A model generated the notes under the pieces. The model was given only the letters and a program-made list of their open reading frames with translations. It had not been told where the DNA came from and ran no database searches. A DNA stretch of 18,885 nt from Chlamydiota bacterium (GTDB taxonomy: Bacteria; Chlamydiota; Chlamydiia; Chlamydiales; SM23-39), in contig JAJFMM010000058.1 of the NCBI GenBank assembly GCA_021772165.1, forward strand, positions 1 to 18,885. Reading direction: 5' to 3'. Each line of letters starts with the position of its first letter. Position 1 is the stretch's first letter. The position numbers were made by a program, and so were the translations under genes. Positions 1 to 7,483 of the stretch are shown here, in pieces.

Positions 1-911
1 ATCGATCCTTTGTCTGAATTACCTGAGCGCTCGAGCAGTTTGGGCAAGGTAGCAAAGACAGAGGGTGTATAACCTGCACGTGCGGGCGGCTCGCCGGCGG
101 CCAGGCCAATTTCGCGAAGAGCACGAGCGTAGCGTGTGACAGAGTCCATCATCAAGATGACGGATTTGCCCTGGTCTCGGAAATATTCTGCGATCGCAGT
201 GCCCACATACGCTGCATTGAGACGCATTTGCGCTGCTTGATCTGAGGTGGAGACGATGATGACAGAGCGTTTCATGCCCTCTTCACCCAAGTCGTTAACC
301 AGAAACTCGCGCACTTCTCGACCGCGCTCACCGATGAGCGAGATCACATTGATGTCAGCCACGGCGTTGCGTGCGATCATGCCGAGCAGTGTGGATTTAC
401 CGACACCTGCAGCAGCGAAAATTCCGATTCTTTGTCCCTTGCCGCAAGTCAATGCGCCGTCTAAACAGCGTACTCCTACAGGCAGAGGCTCATCGATCAT
501 CTTACGTGTCAGGGGATCTGGTGGAGTGTTGATGACCGGATAGCTCTCTTCTGTTTCCAGCTCGCCTTTTCCATCGATCGGTTGTCCGACGCCGTTGAGA
601 ACGCGCCCTAACAGTTGATTGCCGACTTTGATGTGCATCGGAACGCGCATCGGAATGACTTCGGAAGAAGGTCCAATGCCCTTCATATCTCCCATTGGAG
701 AGAGGATCACCTCATCTCTGGTAAATCCTACGACTTCAGCTGCAAGAGGCTCTCCCTGGCGTTTAATCAGGCAGATTTCGCCCATCTTGACTTGAGGGAC
801 AATGGCTCGGATCAGCATACCGATCACTTCGGTGATGCGACCATGTACCGTTGCGAGCTCCACATCCTCCAGGTGAGCCATTAGATTATCGAAGGATGCG
901 TTTGAGTCCAT
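1..911 (-). CDS. sctN: T3SS ATPase SctN/CdsN, N-terminal part (runs off left edge)
   Basis: This is the cytoplasmic ATPase of the type III secretion export apparatus, which releases chaperones and unfolds substrates at the base of the injectisome. The ATG at 909-911 opens a frame that stays open to the window edge, giving about 303 residues of a family usually near 440. It has a P-loop reading AAAGVGKST, with the lysine at residue 172, the LIGERGREV block, and a Walker B region reading VILMMDSVTRYARA with the aspartate at residue 256. These match the SctN/FliI/F1-beta family, and chlamydial CdsN (CT669) occupies the same place in the gene order. The start lies one base after the stop of the preceding ORF and no clear Shine-Dalgarno is visible, so translational coupling is likely. 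The C-terminal third lies outside the window. Confidence 0.95.
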   Translation of the reverse strand, partial: MDSNASFDNLMAHLEDVELATVHGRITEVIGMLIRAIVPQVKMGEICLIKRQGEPLAAEVVGFTRDEVILSPMGDMKGIGPSSEVIPMRVPMHIKVGNQLLGRVLNGVGQPIDGKGELETEESYPVINTPPDPLTRKMIDEPLPVGVRCLDGALTCGKGQRIGIFAAAGVGKSTLLGMIARNAVADINVISLIGERGREVREFLVNDLGEEGMKRSVIIVSTSDQAAQMRLNAAYVGTAIAEYFRDQGKSVILMMDSVTRYARALREIGLAAGEPPARAGYTPSVFATLPKLLERSGNSDKGS

Positions 912-912
912 A

Positions 913-1554
913 TTAGAGCTGCGTATTGAGGATTTGCGTCAGGGAAGAGATCACTTTGCTAAGCAGTGTCGAGGAGTACTCGATCTCCTGCTGCGCCTGG
1001 TTCATTTTAATCTGGAGCAGCATCATATCAGCAGGTTTCAAGTTGGTTCCCTTGGCGCTGATATCCATTAGCTTTGACTTCGCTGCATCCAACTGATTTT
1101 CTCCATCGGAAACAAAGCTGATGAACTTCTCAATCGGTCCTCCGGTATGCGGTGGCATTGGAGGAGGTTCGACTCCCAGCTTTGTATTGACCGCGCGCAG
1201 ATAGGTGGATGTGTTTGAGAGTTTGTTGCGCAAAAGGTGTTTCTGCGAATTTGTGAGACGAAGATCCTTCGTATTCAGCTTATTCTTCAGGTTGCCCATG
1301 CTGTCTTGTGTTGAGCCTACTTGTGAGGCGACAGAGTTGATAGAAGGCGCGCCTTGGGCGCCAGGAGGACCTTGCGGCACTTGTGCAGGAGAAGGGCCTT
1401 GAGGAGCCGTAGCGCCTCCCTGTGGAGGAGTTCCGGATCCTTCCATTTTCGACTCAAATCCACCTCCTTGAGGCGTTGTAGGAGCTGAAGGACGGCCCGG
1501 CGTAAGCGGTTCGCCGGGAGTGATGGCGTCTGTTCTATCTGGTGGAACTGTCAT
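913..1554 (-). CDS. CT668-position T3SS protein; Pro/Gly-rich N-terminus, needle/rod-like C-terminus
   Basis: This 213-aa protein sits between cdsG and cdsN, where Chlamydia has the hypothetical CT668. Residues 1-75 are rich in proline, glycine, glutamine and alanine and look disordered. Residues 85-125 and 140-213 look helical. The last 45 residues resemble the C-terminal half of the needle subunit two genes upstream: both have a proline, then an LLQ, a methionine and a glutamine at matching spacing, followed by S...VIS....I.N (here PADMMLLQIKMNQ, needle PGQFILLQFQMSQ). Needle (SctF) and inner-rod (SctI) proteins are known to share this kind of C-terminal helix, and the protein ends right after it, as SctI proteins do. 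A rod function is inference. The ORF starts 3 nt after the cdsG stop with a poor Shine-Dalgarno and its stop is 1 nt before sctN. Confidence 0.85.
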   Translation of the reverse strand: MTVPPDRTDAITPGEPLTPGRPSAPTTPQGGGFESKMEGSGTPPQGGATAPQGPSPAQVPQGPPGAQGAPSINSVASQVGSTQDSMGNLKNKLNTKDLRLTNSQKHLLRNKLSNTSTYLRAVNTKLGVEPPPMPPHTGGPIEKFISFVSDGENQLDAAKSKLMDISAKGTNLKPADMMLLQIKMNQAQQEIEYSSTLLSKVISSLTQILNTQL

Positions 1555-1557
1555 AGT

Positions 1558-1989
1558 TTATTTATGTTTTTTTTCGCCTTGGACGGGCGTAGGTGATTTT
1601 TTAACAAATGTGTCCACGAAATTGATCGCTGTATTGGAGAGTGTCTTGATCGTCGGATCTTTTGAATGAGTCGTCTGCTCAAGAATTTTTTCCCCTTTTT
1701 CCATTGAGGTGGGCGCTAAGCTCATGCTGATGCCGAGAAAAGCTTTTGCCATCTCATTTTTCGGATCTTTCTCCAGCACTTCTTCGAACACTTGGCAAGC
1801 TTGCTTAAGATCGAGTTTGTGTAGGTGCAGGTATCCTACTCCTACTTTAGGCATAGGATTGCTCGGATCGAGCAGTTCAGCTGACTTGAATAATTTCAGA
1901 GCAGCATCTTCGTCCGCTTGATTGACGGCGATGAAGCCGGCTTCCAGTAAGAGAACGAAGTCTTCTTTGTAGTTTTTCCAATGTGACAT
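1558..1989 (-). CDS. cdsG: CdsG-like TPR protein, T3SS needle chaperone
   Basis: This 143-aa cytoplasmic protein has tetratricopeptide-like helices. Residues 12-45 (AGFIAVNQADEDAALKLF then the DPSNP turn) and 46-90 (VGYLHLHKLDLKQACQVFEE then DPKNEMAKAFLG) form at least two repeats. Residues 95-125 continue as helix and the C-terminus is a short lysine-rich tail. Position directly downstream of the needle gene, size and TPR content fit chlamydial CdsG (CT667), which together with CdsE keeps the needle subunit CdsF unpolymerised, comparable to YscG/PscG. An AAGGA Shine-Dalgarno precedes the ATG at 1989. It lies 17 nt after the needle gene, in the same operon. Confidence 0.85.
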   Translation of the reverse strand: MSHWKNYKEDFVLLLEAGFIAVNQADEDAALKLFKSAELLDPSNPMPKVGVGYLHLHKLDLKQACQVFEEVLEKDPKNEMAKAFLGISMSLAPTSMEKGEKILEQTTHSKDPTIKTLSNTAINFVDTFVKKSPTPVQGEKKHK

Positions 1990-2006
1990 GGTAAATCCTT
2001 AAGTCG

Positions 2007-2246
2007 TTATTGGGTTTTCTGGTTGCGGATCGCGTTACTGATCACCGTATTGACCTGAGAGATCACGTTTGAGATCGATTCGCCGACCTGTGTTATCTGG
2101 GACATCTGAAACTGCAATAGAATGAATTGTCCTGGATTTGCCTGGCACATCTTACTGGCCAATTTTTTTACCTGACTCATCAAGCCCGACTGTAAATTCT
2201 TGTAGGCTTTGATAAGAGAGGTAAATGACAGTGTTGTCATTTTCAT
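2007..2246 (-). CDS. sctF: T3SS needle subunit SctF/CdsF
   Basis: This is a 79-aa needle monomer that polymerises into the hollow extracellular needle. It has the usual size of SctF proteins, is helical throughout, and has the central helix-turn-helix with an NPGQ turn at residues 37-40 followed by ILLQFQMSQITQ. The C-terminal helix (SISNVISQVNTVISNAI) is the surface that lines the polymer in this family. A single cysteine lies just before the turn at residue 34. The start at 2246 has GGAG eight bases upstream; a second ATG two codons later is possible. Its neighbours are the predicted chaperones CdsE (upstream) and CdsG (downstream), the same order as Chlamydia CT665-CT667. Confidence 0.92.
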   Translation of the reverse strand: MKMTTLSFTSLIKAYKNLQSGLMSQVKKLASKMCQANPGQFILLQFQMSQITQVGESISNVISQVNTVISNAIRNQKTQ

Positions 2247-2257
2247 GGGGACGTCTC

Positions 2258-2491
2258 CTATTTCCCGATTTTCTTGATCACTTTCGTTAGGGCTGTGTAG
2301 CCGTGCAAAAGAATTCCTAACTTGTCGAAATCCTTTTCACCGGCACCGTCTCTCAGTGCTTGTTTAATTTCGTTAATGCATTTGTCTGCTCTGTCGAGCA
2401 GTTCTTTGCTGCGCTTGGGATGTTCGTGAAGTTCAAGCTCCAAATCGAACATAAATTTTTTCCCATCTTTTTCTTTTTCCATACCGTACAT
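2258..2491 (-). CDS. cdsE: CdsE-like small T3SS needle chaperone
   Basis: This 77-aa charged helical protein sits between cdsD and the needle gene, the position of chlamydial CdsE (CT665). The first 25 residues include a lysine/aspartate-rich hairpin-like stretch and an LELELHEH segment. Residues 28-48 and 55-77 form two amphipathic helices separated by a glycine-containing turn, a layout like YscE/PscE. In Chlamydia, CdsE and CdsG bind CdsF and prevent premature needle assembly. A GAGGAG Shine-Dalgarno lies 7 nt before the ATG at 2491. The assignment rests mainly on synteny and size, because proteins of this class have little sequence conservation. Confidence 0.75.
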   Translation of the reverse strand: MYGMEKEKDGKKFMFDLELELHEHPKRSKELLDRADKCINEIKQALRDGAGEKDFDKLGILLHGYTALTKVIKKIGK

Positions 2492-2517
2492 CCAGTAACT
2501 CCTCTTTCCGTCATCTT

Positions 2518-4440
2518 TTAACGGGTATAGTCGATTTTATATTTCAATCCATCTTTTTCAAGAAGAATCTCACTTGTCTCTATGGAAGTGATTTTCATTC
2601 CATTGAGTGATTCGCCGAGTGTGTAGATATGTCCGTTGATAACGGCGCTATAGCCTCGTTGATCATGCATCGAAGATCCACTCACTGCATACTGTTTTGA
2701 CACATCAATACTTGCTTGACCAGGGCTGGTTGCCGTAGCGAAGTTTTTCACAGCTTTTACGCCTTGCAGCTTATTGAGTCCTTTCACCAATTTTTTAAAA
2801 TCAGACTCCTTTTTCTCGCTGTAAAGACCCATTAAAAAGACAGTTCCGCTGGAAAGCTGTGCATTGACCGCGCCGAAGCCGGAAGAGTGCAGCAGCCCCC
2901 CGATCTGAGCATCGAGGACATCTTCAACAACAATCTGATTTTGCAAGAGATCTGTGTAGGGGAAGTTGCTCATCAAGTATTCGGAAATTTGCACATTTTC
3001 TTGACTGGTTTTGACGTAGCCGTGAACGATAAAATGTCCGGGCTTCGTCGCATTTACCTGCACCCCTTGCCAGTCTGTGTGTGTGGTGAGTACATCATTG
3101 ATCGACTTAGAGGCGCCTTCATCGATGATGATGTTGTTCTCAATGCTGGTAATCGAAGAGAGTTGAGCTAAATTGTAGTGTAGTTCCTGAAAGCCGACGT
3201 TTGTCATCACATGACCTGCTAAAAAGAGACTGCCGTTGGCCGGATTGTACACGTAGTTGACACCTGGGTAGTTTTCCAGGGCGTCTTGGATTGCGCTTTT
3301 AGAAGTTTTTTCAGCAACTTCCACGCCTTCTGATTTGAAGAGGGAGAAAAAGCTTAAAAAGACGATGAGGAAGATCGCAGCAAGTGCGCCGCCAAAGATC
3401 AGATGTCTTCCGGGGATCTTCTGTTTTTTCCAATCGATCTCTTTTTTCCCAGATTTTTTAGACGCTTTTTCCTCTTCTTGATCGTGGGCGTCCTTTCCTG
3501 TAGCTGTACGGCCAGCTTCATAAGCGGGCAGAATGGGAGAGTAGATCGTTTCTTGCGCAGCTTCGCGGTCGATGATCAGGAAGATCGTCGTTCCCATCGC
3601 GATGAGATCTTGCGAGGTCACGTGCTGTTTTTCCGCAATCGGCTCGCCGTTGACAACGGTAGAGTTTTTGGAGCCCAGATCTTCAAGCTCGAGAATGCCG
3701 TCGGCAGAAATGGTGAGACGGGCGTGATTGCGAGAGACGCTTAAATCTTGAAAGACGATGTCGCATGTGCTGGAATCTTTTCCGAGAAGATAGCTACGCC
3801 CTTTTTCGAGTCCGATTTCCGCGCCCGCATTCGGTCCGCCGATCACTTTCAGAACAAGTGGCGTTTCCGCAAGCAGGTTGAACGGCATTTCGGTTTCAGC
3901 ACCGAGATCTTCAAAGATGGTGTCGTAAGCTGTCTTCGAGGTTTCTTGAGCATCTGAGTCGTCGAGGGAGGGCTCCTCTTTTTGTTCAGCGGCAGCATCA
4001 CTCTCATCGGGAGCTGTTGCAGCTTCGAGAGGTTCTGGTTCAGGTGGGAGCTCAGGCTCTTCTAAATCTCCGAAGATATCGTCATAGCCGGTTTGCGCTT
4101 TTTTCCCTTTTTCTTCGGAAGGTGGGCTCGCTTCGTCAGAAGGAGCTTCTTCAGAGAAAAGGAAAAACGTATTTCCGATCTTAACGCGATCGTTTTCTTT
4201 TAAAGGCTCGTTAGCTTTGACGGGTTTGTCGTTAACGAGAGTCGGATTCGTACGACTGAGATTTTTAAGAAAAATTCCGTCGTCTGTCTTTGTAATACGC
4301 ACATGCTTTCTAGAAGCTGCGCTATCTTCAATGACAAAATCGGCTTCGTCGGGATCTCTTCCGACGATCCATTCTTCTCCCTCTTCGAGGTCGAAGACAA
4401 CGCCTTTCAGCAAGCCTTCTTGTGCTATCAGGTGGGGCAT
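2518..4440 (-). CDS. sctD: T3SS inner-membrane ring protein SctD/CdsD with two FHA domains
   Basis: This 640-aa protein forms the outer part of the inner-membrane ring of the injectisome. A first forkhead-associated domain spans residues 1-97 (VGRD at 26-29, ASRKH at 42-46, NLSRTNPT). An acidic, proline-rich linker follows. A second FHA domain spans 190-292 (LLGKD, with K221 where arginine is usual, SRNH at 236-239, GSKNST at 256-261). A basic stretch at 327-345 precedes one membrane helix at about 346-368. The C-terminal 270 residues are a periplasmic region with repeated BON-like ring-building modules. Chlamydial CdsD (CT664) also has two FHA domains and is a substrate of the kinase PknD, but is longer at about 829 aa. 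The linker carries the motif TxYDxIFxDL twice. The ATG lies 4 nt after the upstream stop with a GAGG site inside that gene. Confidence 0.93.
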   Translation of the reverse strand: MPHLIAQEGLLKGVVFDLEEGEEWIVGRDPDEADFVIEDSAASRKHVRITKTDDGIFLKNLSRTNPTLVNDKPVKANEPLKENDRVKIGNTFFLFSEEAPSDEASPPSEEKGKKAQTGYDDIFGDLEEPELPPEPEPLEAATAPDESDAAAEQKEEPSLDDSDAQETSKTAYDTIFEDLGAETEMPFNLLAETPLVLKVIGGPNAGAEIGLEKGRSYLLGKDSSTCDIVFQDLSVSRNHARLTISADGILELEDLGSKNSTVVNGEPIAEKQHVTSQDLIAMGTTIFLIIDREAAQETIYSPILPAYEAGRTATGKDAHDQEEEKASKKSGKKEIDWKKQKIPGRHLIFGGALAAIFLIVFLSFFSLFKSEGVEVAEKTSKSAIQDALENYPGVNYVYNPANGSLFLAGHVMTNVGFQELHYNLAQLSSITSIENNIIIDEGASKSINDVLTTHTDWQGVQVNATKPGHFIVHGYVKTSQENVQISEYLMSNFPYTDLLQNQIVVEDVLDAQIGGLLHSSGFGAVNAQLSSGTVFLMGLYSEKKESDFKKLVKGLNKLQGVKAVKNFATATSPGQASIDVSKQYAVSGSSMHDQRGYSAVINGHIYTLGESLNGMKITSIETSEILLEKDGLKYKIDYTR

Positions 4441-4443
4441 GAA

Positions 4444-4836
4444 TTATTTTTCCTCGAACTTCGTCGTTTCTTCGCGCCAGTAAGCAACGTAATTGACAAA
4501 GTCTTCAATGCTTTCTTTGAAAGTCTGATAGTCCATGTCATACGAGAACCCTAGAGACAGTGTCAAGAGTTTCTCGTCGGCATCCATGCCAATTCGTGCT
4601 CCGCCCGTTCCTTGTCCGAGAAAATTAGCGCGCATTAAGTAGATGTACAGATCTTCTCGTTTTGTGTCAGGAGTCGGAGAAATTTTAGATTGAAGAGCAA
4701 ATCCAGGAGAGAGATCATGCATAATAAAAGAACACTCCGGGTTGATCGTGAGGACAGCACCTTTTTCAGGGTCAATGTTCGGACATTCAATTCCGAGTTC
4801 ACCGCACAATTGTTCCAGATGTTGATTTAAAGCCAT
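4444..4836 (-). CDS. T3SS chaperone of the SycE/CesT fold, Scc4 (CT663)-like
   Basis: This 130-aa acidic protein has the class I secretion chaperone pattern. It starts with an N-terminal helix (HLEQLCGELGIE), then short strands (AVLTINPECSFIMHD), then the conserved segment MRANFLGQGTGGARIGMDADEKLLTLSLGF at residues 68-97, which corresponds to the central helix-glycine turn-strands of SycE/CesT dimers. A C-terminal helix (FKESIEDFVNYVAYWREE) ends it. In Chlamydia the gene upstream of cdsD is CT663 (Scc4), which with Scc1 chaperones the gatekeeper CopN and has also been reported to affect RNA polymerase. Synteny and fold support the same identity here, but the double role is only inferred from the family. 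It is the first gene of the operon, and no Shine-Dalgarno is visible before its ATG. Confidence 0.8.
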   Translation of the reverse strand: MALNQHLEQLCGELGIECPNIDPEKGAVLTINPECSFIMHDLSPGFALQSKISPTPDTKREDLYIYLMRANFLGQGTGGARIGMDADEKLLTLSLGFSYDMDYQTFKESIEDFVNYVAYWREETTKFEEK

Positions 4837-4967
4837 GTGTGAATTGCAGCTAGTGCATCCCTATCTCCAGGCGATTGACGTCCCCGCCCTTAAGTCAATT
4901 ATTCACTGGATGCGAAAATCAAACAAGGGAAATCCTGGAGAAATTTTGAATAGCGTTTTTTGACAGA
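4837..4967 (-). promoter_or_regulatory. Leader/promoter region of the T3SS basal-body operon with inverted repeat ATTGAC-N14-GTCAAT
   Basis: Transcription of the T3SS operon must start here or by readthrough from the acyltransferase-synthetase gene. On the minus strand a TTGACT hexamer (4893-4898) could be a -35 element, but no good -10 lies 16-18 nt downstream. The hexamer is part of a perfect inverted repeat with arms 4874-4879 and 4894-4899, spaced by 14 nt, which looks like a possible operator. No terminator hairpin is visible after the upstream gene. Confidence 0.4.
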
Positions 4968-7460
4968 TCAATCGCTCTGGAGTGATTTGTAATTGATCTT
5001 GCCGTTGCCCAGTCTGGGCATCTCTTTGAGAAAATGTACATCATGAACTCTTAAAAGATTGCTCATCCCTGCCTCTTTGAGAGAGCGATTCACTCTTTCC
5101 AGTTCGATCTCTTGTGTACAAAAGAGTGTTAGAACTGTTTTTCCGTTCCCTTCTTTTGCGACAAGCGCAAGAGCTGCTGCAGGAAACTCAACTTGCAGAA
5201 TCGATTCGAGCGCTTGCAGATGGACGAGCTCGCCGCCTATTTTTATCGTGCGACTGAGTCTTCCTTCTAAAATCAGGGCGCCGTTTTGCTGCACTCTTCC
5301 TAAATCTTGTGTGTTGTACCAATTTTTATTGCGAAGGTGCACAAAGGGCTGCTTCCTTTTATGCAGATAGCCTTTAAAGACATTGTCTCCATGGGCAAGA
5401 ATCAGTCCGCTTTTCCCCTCGGGTAAAATTTGCAGTGTGTGTGGATCTACGATGAGCAGTTCTACACCCGGCAAAGGAAAGCCGACACCCTCTCTCTGGT
5501 TAGAGAGCGCATTGAGCGTCAAACAGGGGCTGCATTCGGTCACGCCATAGCCTTCGACAAGAAGAGGCTTCTGTGGAAGTTCTGTCACTTTATCAAACAG
5601 TGGGTCGGGTGCTTTTTCCGCGCCGACGATATAAAGACGCGTCGTTTGAATCTGCTCAGGGGATGCGATTTTCAAAAGGGCCGATAAAAACGTAGGCGTC
5701 GTAATGAGCACCGTTGCGCCCCAATTTTGTATGAGCTCTGCGTTCTGTTCAAAATCGAGAATGTTCGGCATGTAGATGCCTCGACAGCCAATCAAGAGAG
5801 GCAGAAGATTGCCCACGGAAAAACCGTAGGCGTGAAAAGCGGGTAGGATGCCGAACAGCACATCTTTTTCTGTGAAATCGAGCGCTCTTGTTTGTGAAGA
5901 GAGATTGGCGAGAAGGTTGCGATGAGAGAGCGGCACACCTTTAGGTAATCCCTCAGTTCCACTTGTAAAGAGCAGTACGGCCGTTTCCTCGGGATCTCTC
6001 TTGTTGCCGAAGTGGCGCAGAATCTGCGCGCCCTCTTTTCTTGCAAGCTCAAGAGAGGCTTGCTTCTGCTTTGAGGAGAGAGAGTAAAGAATGTCATTGA
6101 AGAGATAGACTTTTTGTTCCAGCTCAGGAGAGAGCTCCAGCTGTAGATGCTCTAGAAAAGGCCCTGAGGTAATGATGCCGGAGAGTGAGGCGAGCTCAGC
6201 TGCACTTTCAAGGTGCTTTGGTCCTAAGGTCCAGTTGAGCAGAGCCGGTGTTTTCCCTGCTAATAGAAGAGCGAGGTAGATCACGTTGAACTGAACGGAG
6301 TTATTTAAAAGAATGCCGATCTGTTTCCCGGGTAATTTCTTGAAGGGCTCCGCCATGCCTACCACAGCGCTTTTGAGCCGCTTATAAGACATGAACTCCG
6401 TGGGATCCGCACAAGCAATCTCTGAGCCCATTCGATCGCAAATAGCAAAGAAGGCTTCCAGGATCGTTTTCTCTGTGGGCTCCTTTGGGGCAAAGGCTTT
6501 TTTGCGCTCGCGTATCCAGGCAGCGTGCTGTTTTTCATGCAGCGCTTCACGGTCTGTCGGTCGATACCGCACGATCCCATCGAGAATGTCCTGGACCGTC
6601 ACGAGCCTGTCGAAGGGGATGTAGCGATCAAATGCCTCTCGCGTCCAGACCGTCAATTCCGTCACATCGAGAGAGTCGAGCTGAAGATCTTCATAGAGAT
6701 TTTGGTCGGGATGAATCTTCTGCCTTTTCTTTCCTGAGAGCTGAGCGAGTTTTGTGAACACCTGGTCTTGGATGGCGGAGAGCTGCTCTTCACTACTTTC
6801 TCGAAAAGGCGGCTGTTCACCTCGAAAATGCGGAATGAAATGAGGCTCATTCTCTTTTGTGAAGAGAGGCTGTTTGGAAAATACGATCGTGACTTTTCTC
6901 TTCGGCATGAAGAAGAGACAATTTTTAAGCAGTAACCAGACAATACGTCCCATGCTGAGTCGACCAGCCTGAGGTCCGCCGAAACTGCGCGAGGAGAAGA
7001 GGCTCCCGAGCATACCCTCGACATGAGCATAGATGATCTCGGCATCGGTTCCTTTGCTGATCTCGGCTAAAATCTTCTGGTCTGGCGATTCGGTGAGGGG
7101 GGTGTAGAGCTGAGAGCGACCTTCAGGGAAAAAGAGAGAGGCGCTAGAGGGGGAGAGCTGTTTCTGGATCTCCTCGAGTTTTCTTTGGTAGCGTCTCTGC
7201 ATAAAGGCCGACTTTTGCTGATTCGGCAAGGGGTCCCACCCTCTTTTTAGATAGAGCTTTTTGAGCCAAGGCATGGTGATCGTCTTCTCCGGTTGATGGA
7301 AGAAGATTCTCTTTTTAGATGGCAATGCAGTTGCAATGAGGAGGGGATCTAATTGAGATGTATAGGAGCAAAAGATGATGAGGGGCTTGGAGGAGTCTGG
7401 AATGCAGCCTCTTCCTTTGATGCGAATGCGATAGCGCGTTTTTAGTAATAAGCGGAGCAT
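4968..7460 (-). CDS. Fused PlsC-like acyltransferase / acyl carrier / acyl-ACP synthetase (Aas-type)
   Basis: This 830-aa protein has three domains. Residues 1-210 form a glycerolipid acyltransferase-like domain, but the HX4D catalytic motif reads YTSQLD (Y33 for His, D38 kept) and the EGTRS motif is reduced to FPEGRS at 111-116. Residues 225-300 form an acyl carrier domain with the phosphopantetheine serine in LDSLD (S263). Residues 330-830 form an AMP-forming acyl ligase with the P-loop LLFTSGTEGLPKG (496-508), YGVTE at 638-642, the TQD aspartate D719, GRLSRTIKIGGE at 733-744 and the C-terminal catalytic lysine K821 in GNGKI. It probably activates fatty acids, likely host-derived, for phospholipid synthesis, as chlamydial AasC does. 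In Chlamydia aas and plsC are separate adjacent genes, so the fusion and central ACP differ. It lies 23 nt after the upstream small gene; the Shine-Dalgarno is weak. Confidence 0.9.
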   Translation of the reverse strand: MLRLLLKTRYRIRIKGRGCIPDSSKPLIIFCSYTSQLDPLLIATALPSKKRIFFHQPEKTITMPWLKKLYLKRGWDPLPNQQKSAFMQRRYQRKLEEIQKQLSPSSASLFFPEGRSQLYTPLTESPDQKILAEISKGTDAEIIYAHVEGMLGSLFSSRSFGGPQAGRLSMGRIVWLLLKNCLFFMPKRKVTIVFSKQPLFTKENEPHFIPHFRGEQPPFRESSEEQLSAIQDQVFTKLAQLSGKKRQKIHPDQNLYEDLQLDSLDVTELTVWTREAFDRYIPFDRLVTVQDILDGIVRYRPTDREALHEKQHAAWIRERKKAFAPKEPTEKTILEAFFAICDRMGSEIACADPTEFMSYKRLKSAVVGMAEPFKKLPGKQIGILLNNSVQFNVIYLALLLAGKTPALLNWTLGPKHLESAAELASLSGIITSGPFLEHLQLELSPELEQKVYLFNDILYSLSSKQKQASLELARKEGAQILRHFGNKRDPEETAVLLFTSGTEGLPKGVPLSHRNLLANLSSQTRALDFTEKDVLFGILPAFHAYGFSVGNLLPLLIGCRGIYMPNILDFEQNAELIQNWGATVLITTPTFLSALLKIASPEQIQTTRLYIVGAEKAPDPLFDKVTELPQKPLLVEGYGVTECSPCLTLNALSNQREGVGFPLPGVELLIVDPHTLQILPEGKSGLILAHGDNVFKGYLHKRKQPFVHLRNKNWYNTQDLGRVQQNGALILEGRLSRTIKIGGELVHLQALESILQVEFPAAALALVAKEGNGKTVLTLFCTQEIELERVNRSLKEAGMSNLLRVHDVHFLKEMPRLGNGKINYKSLQSD

Positions 7461-7483
7461 AATTGTTGTTTAGCAGAAAGGGA

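Noticed and set aside
247..543. Plus-strand open frame opposite the ATPase gene
   Set aside because: It is a shadow of sctN: the minus strand encodes clear Walker motifs over the same bases.
2887..3957. Several plus-strand open frames opposite the cdsD gene
   Set aside because: No ribosome sites or recognisable motifs; the minus strand encodes the FHA and ring domains of CdsD continuously.
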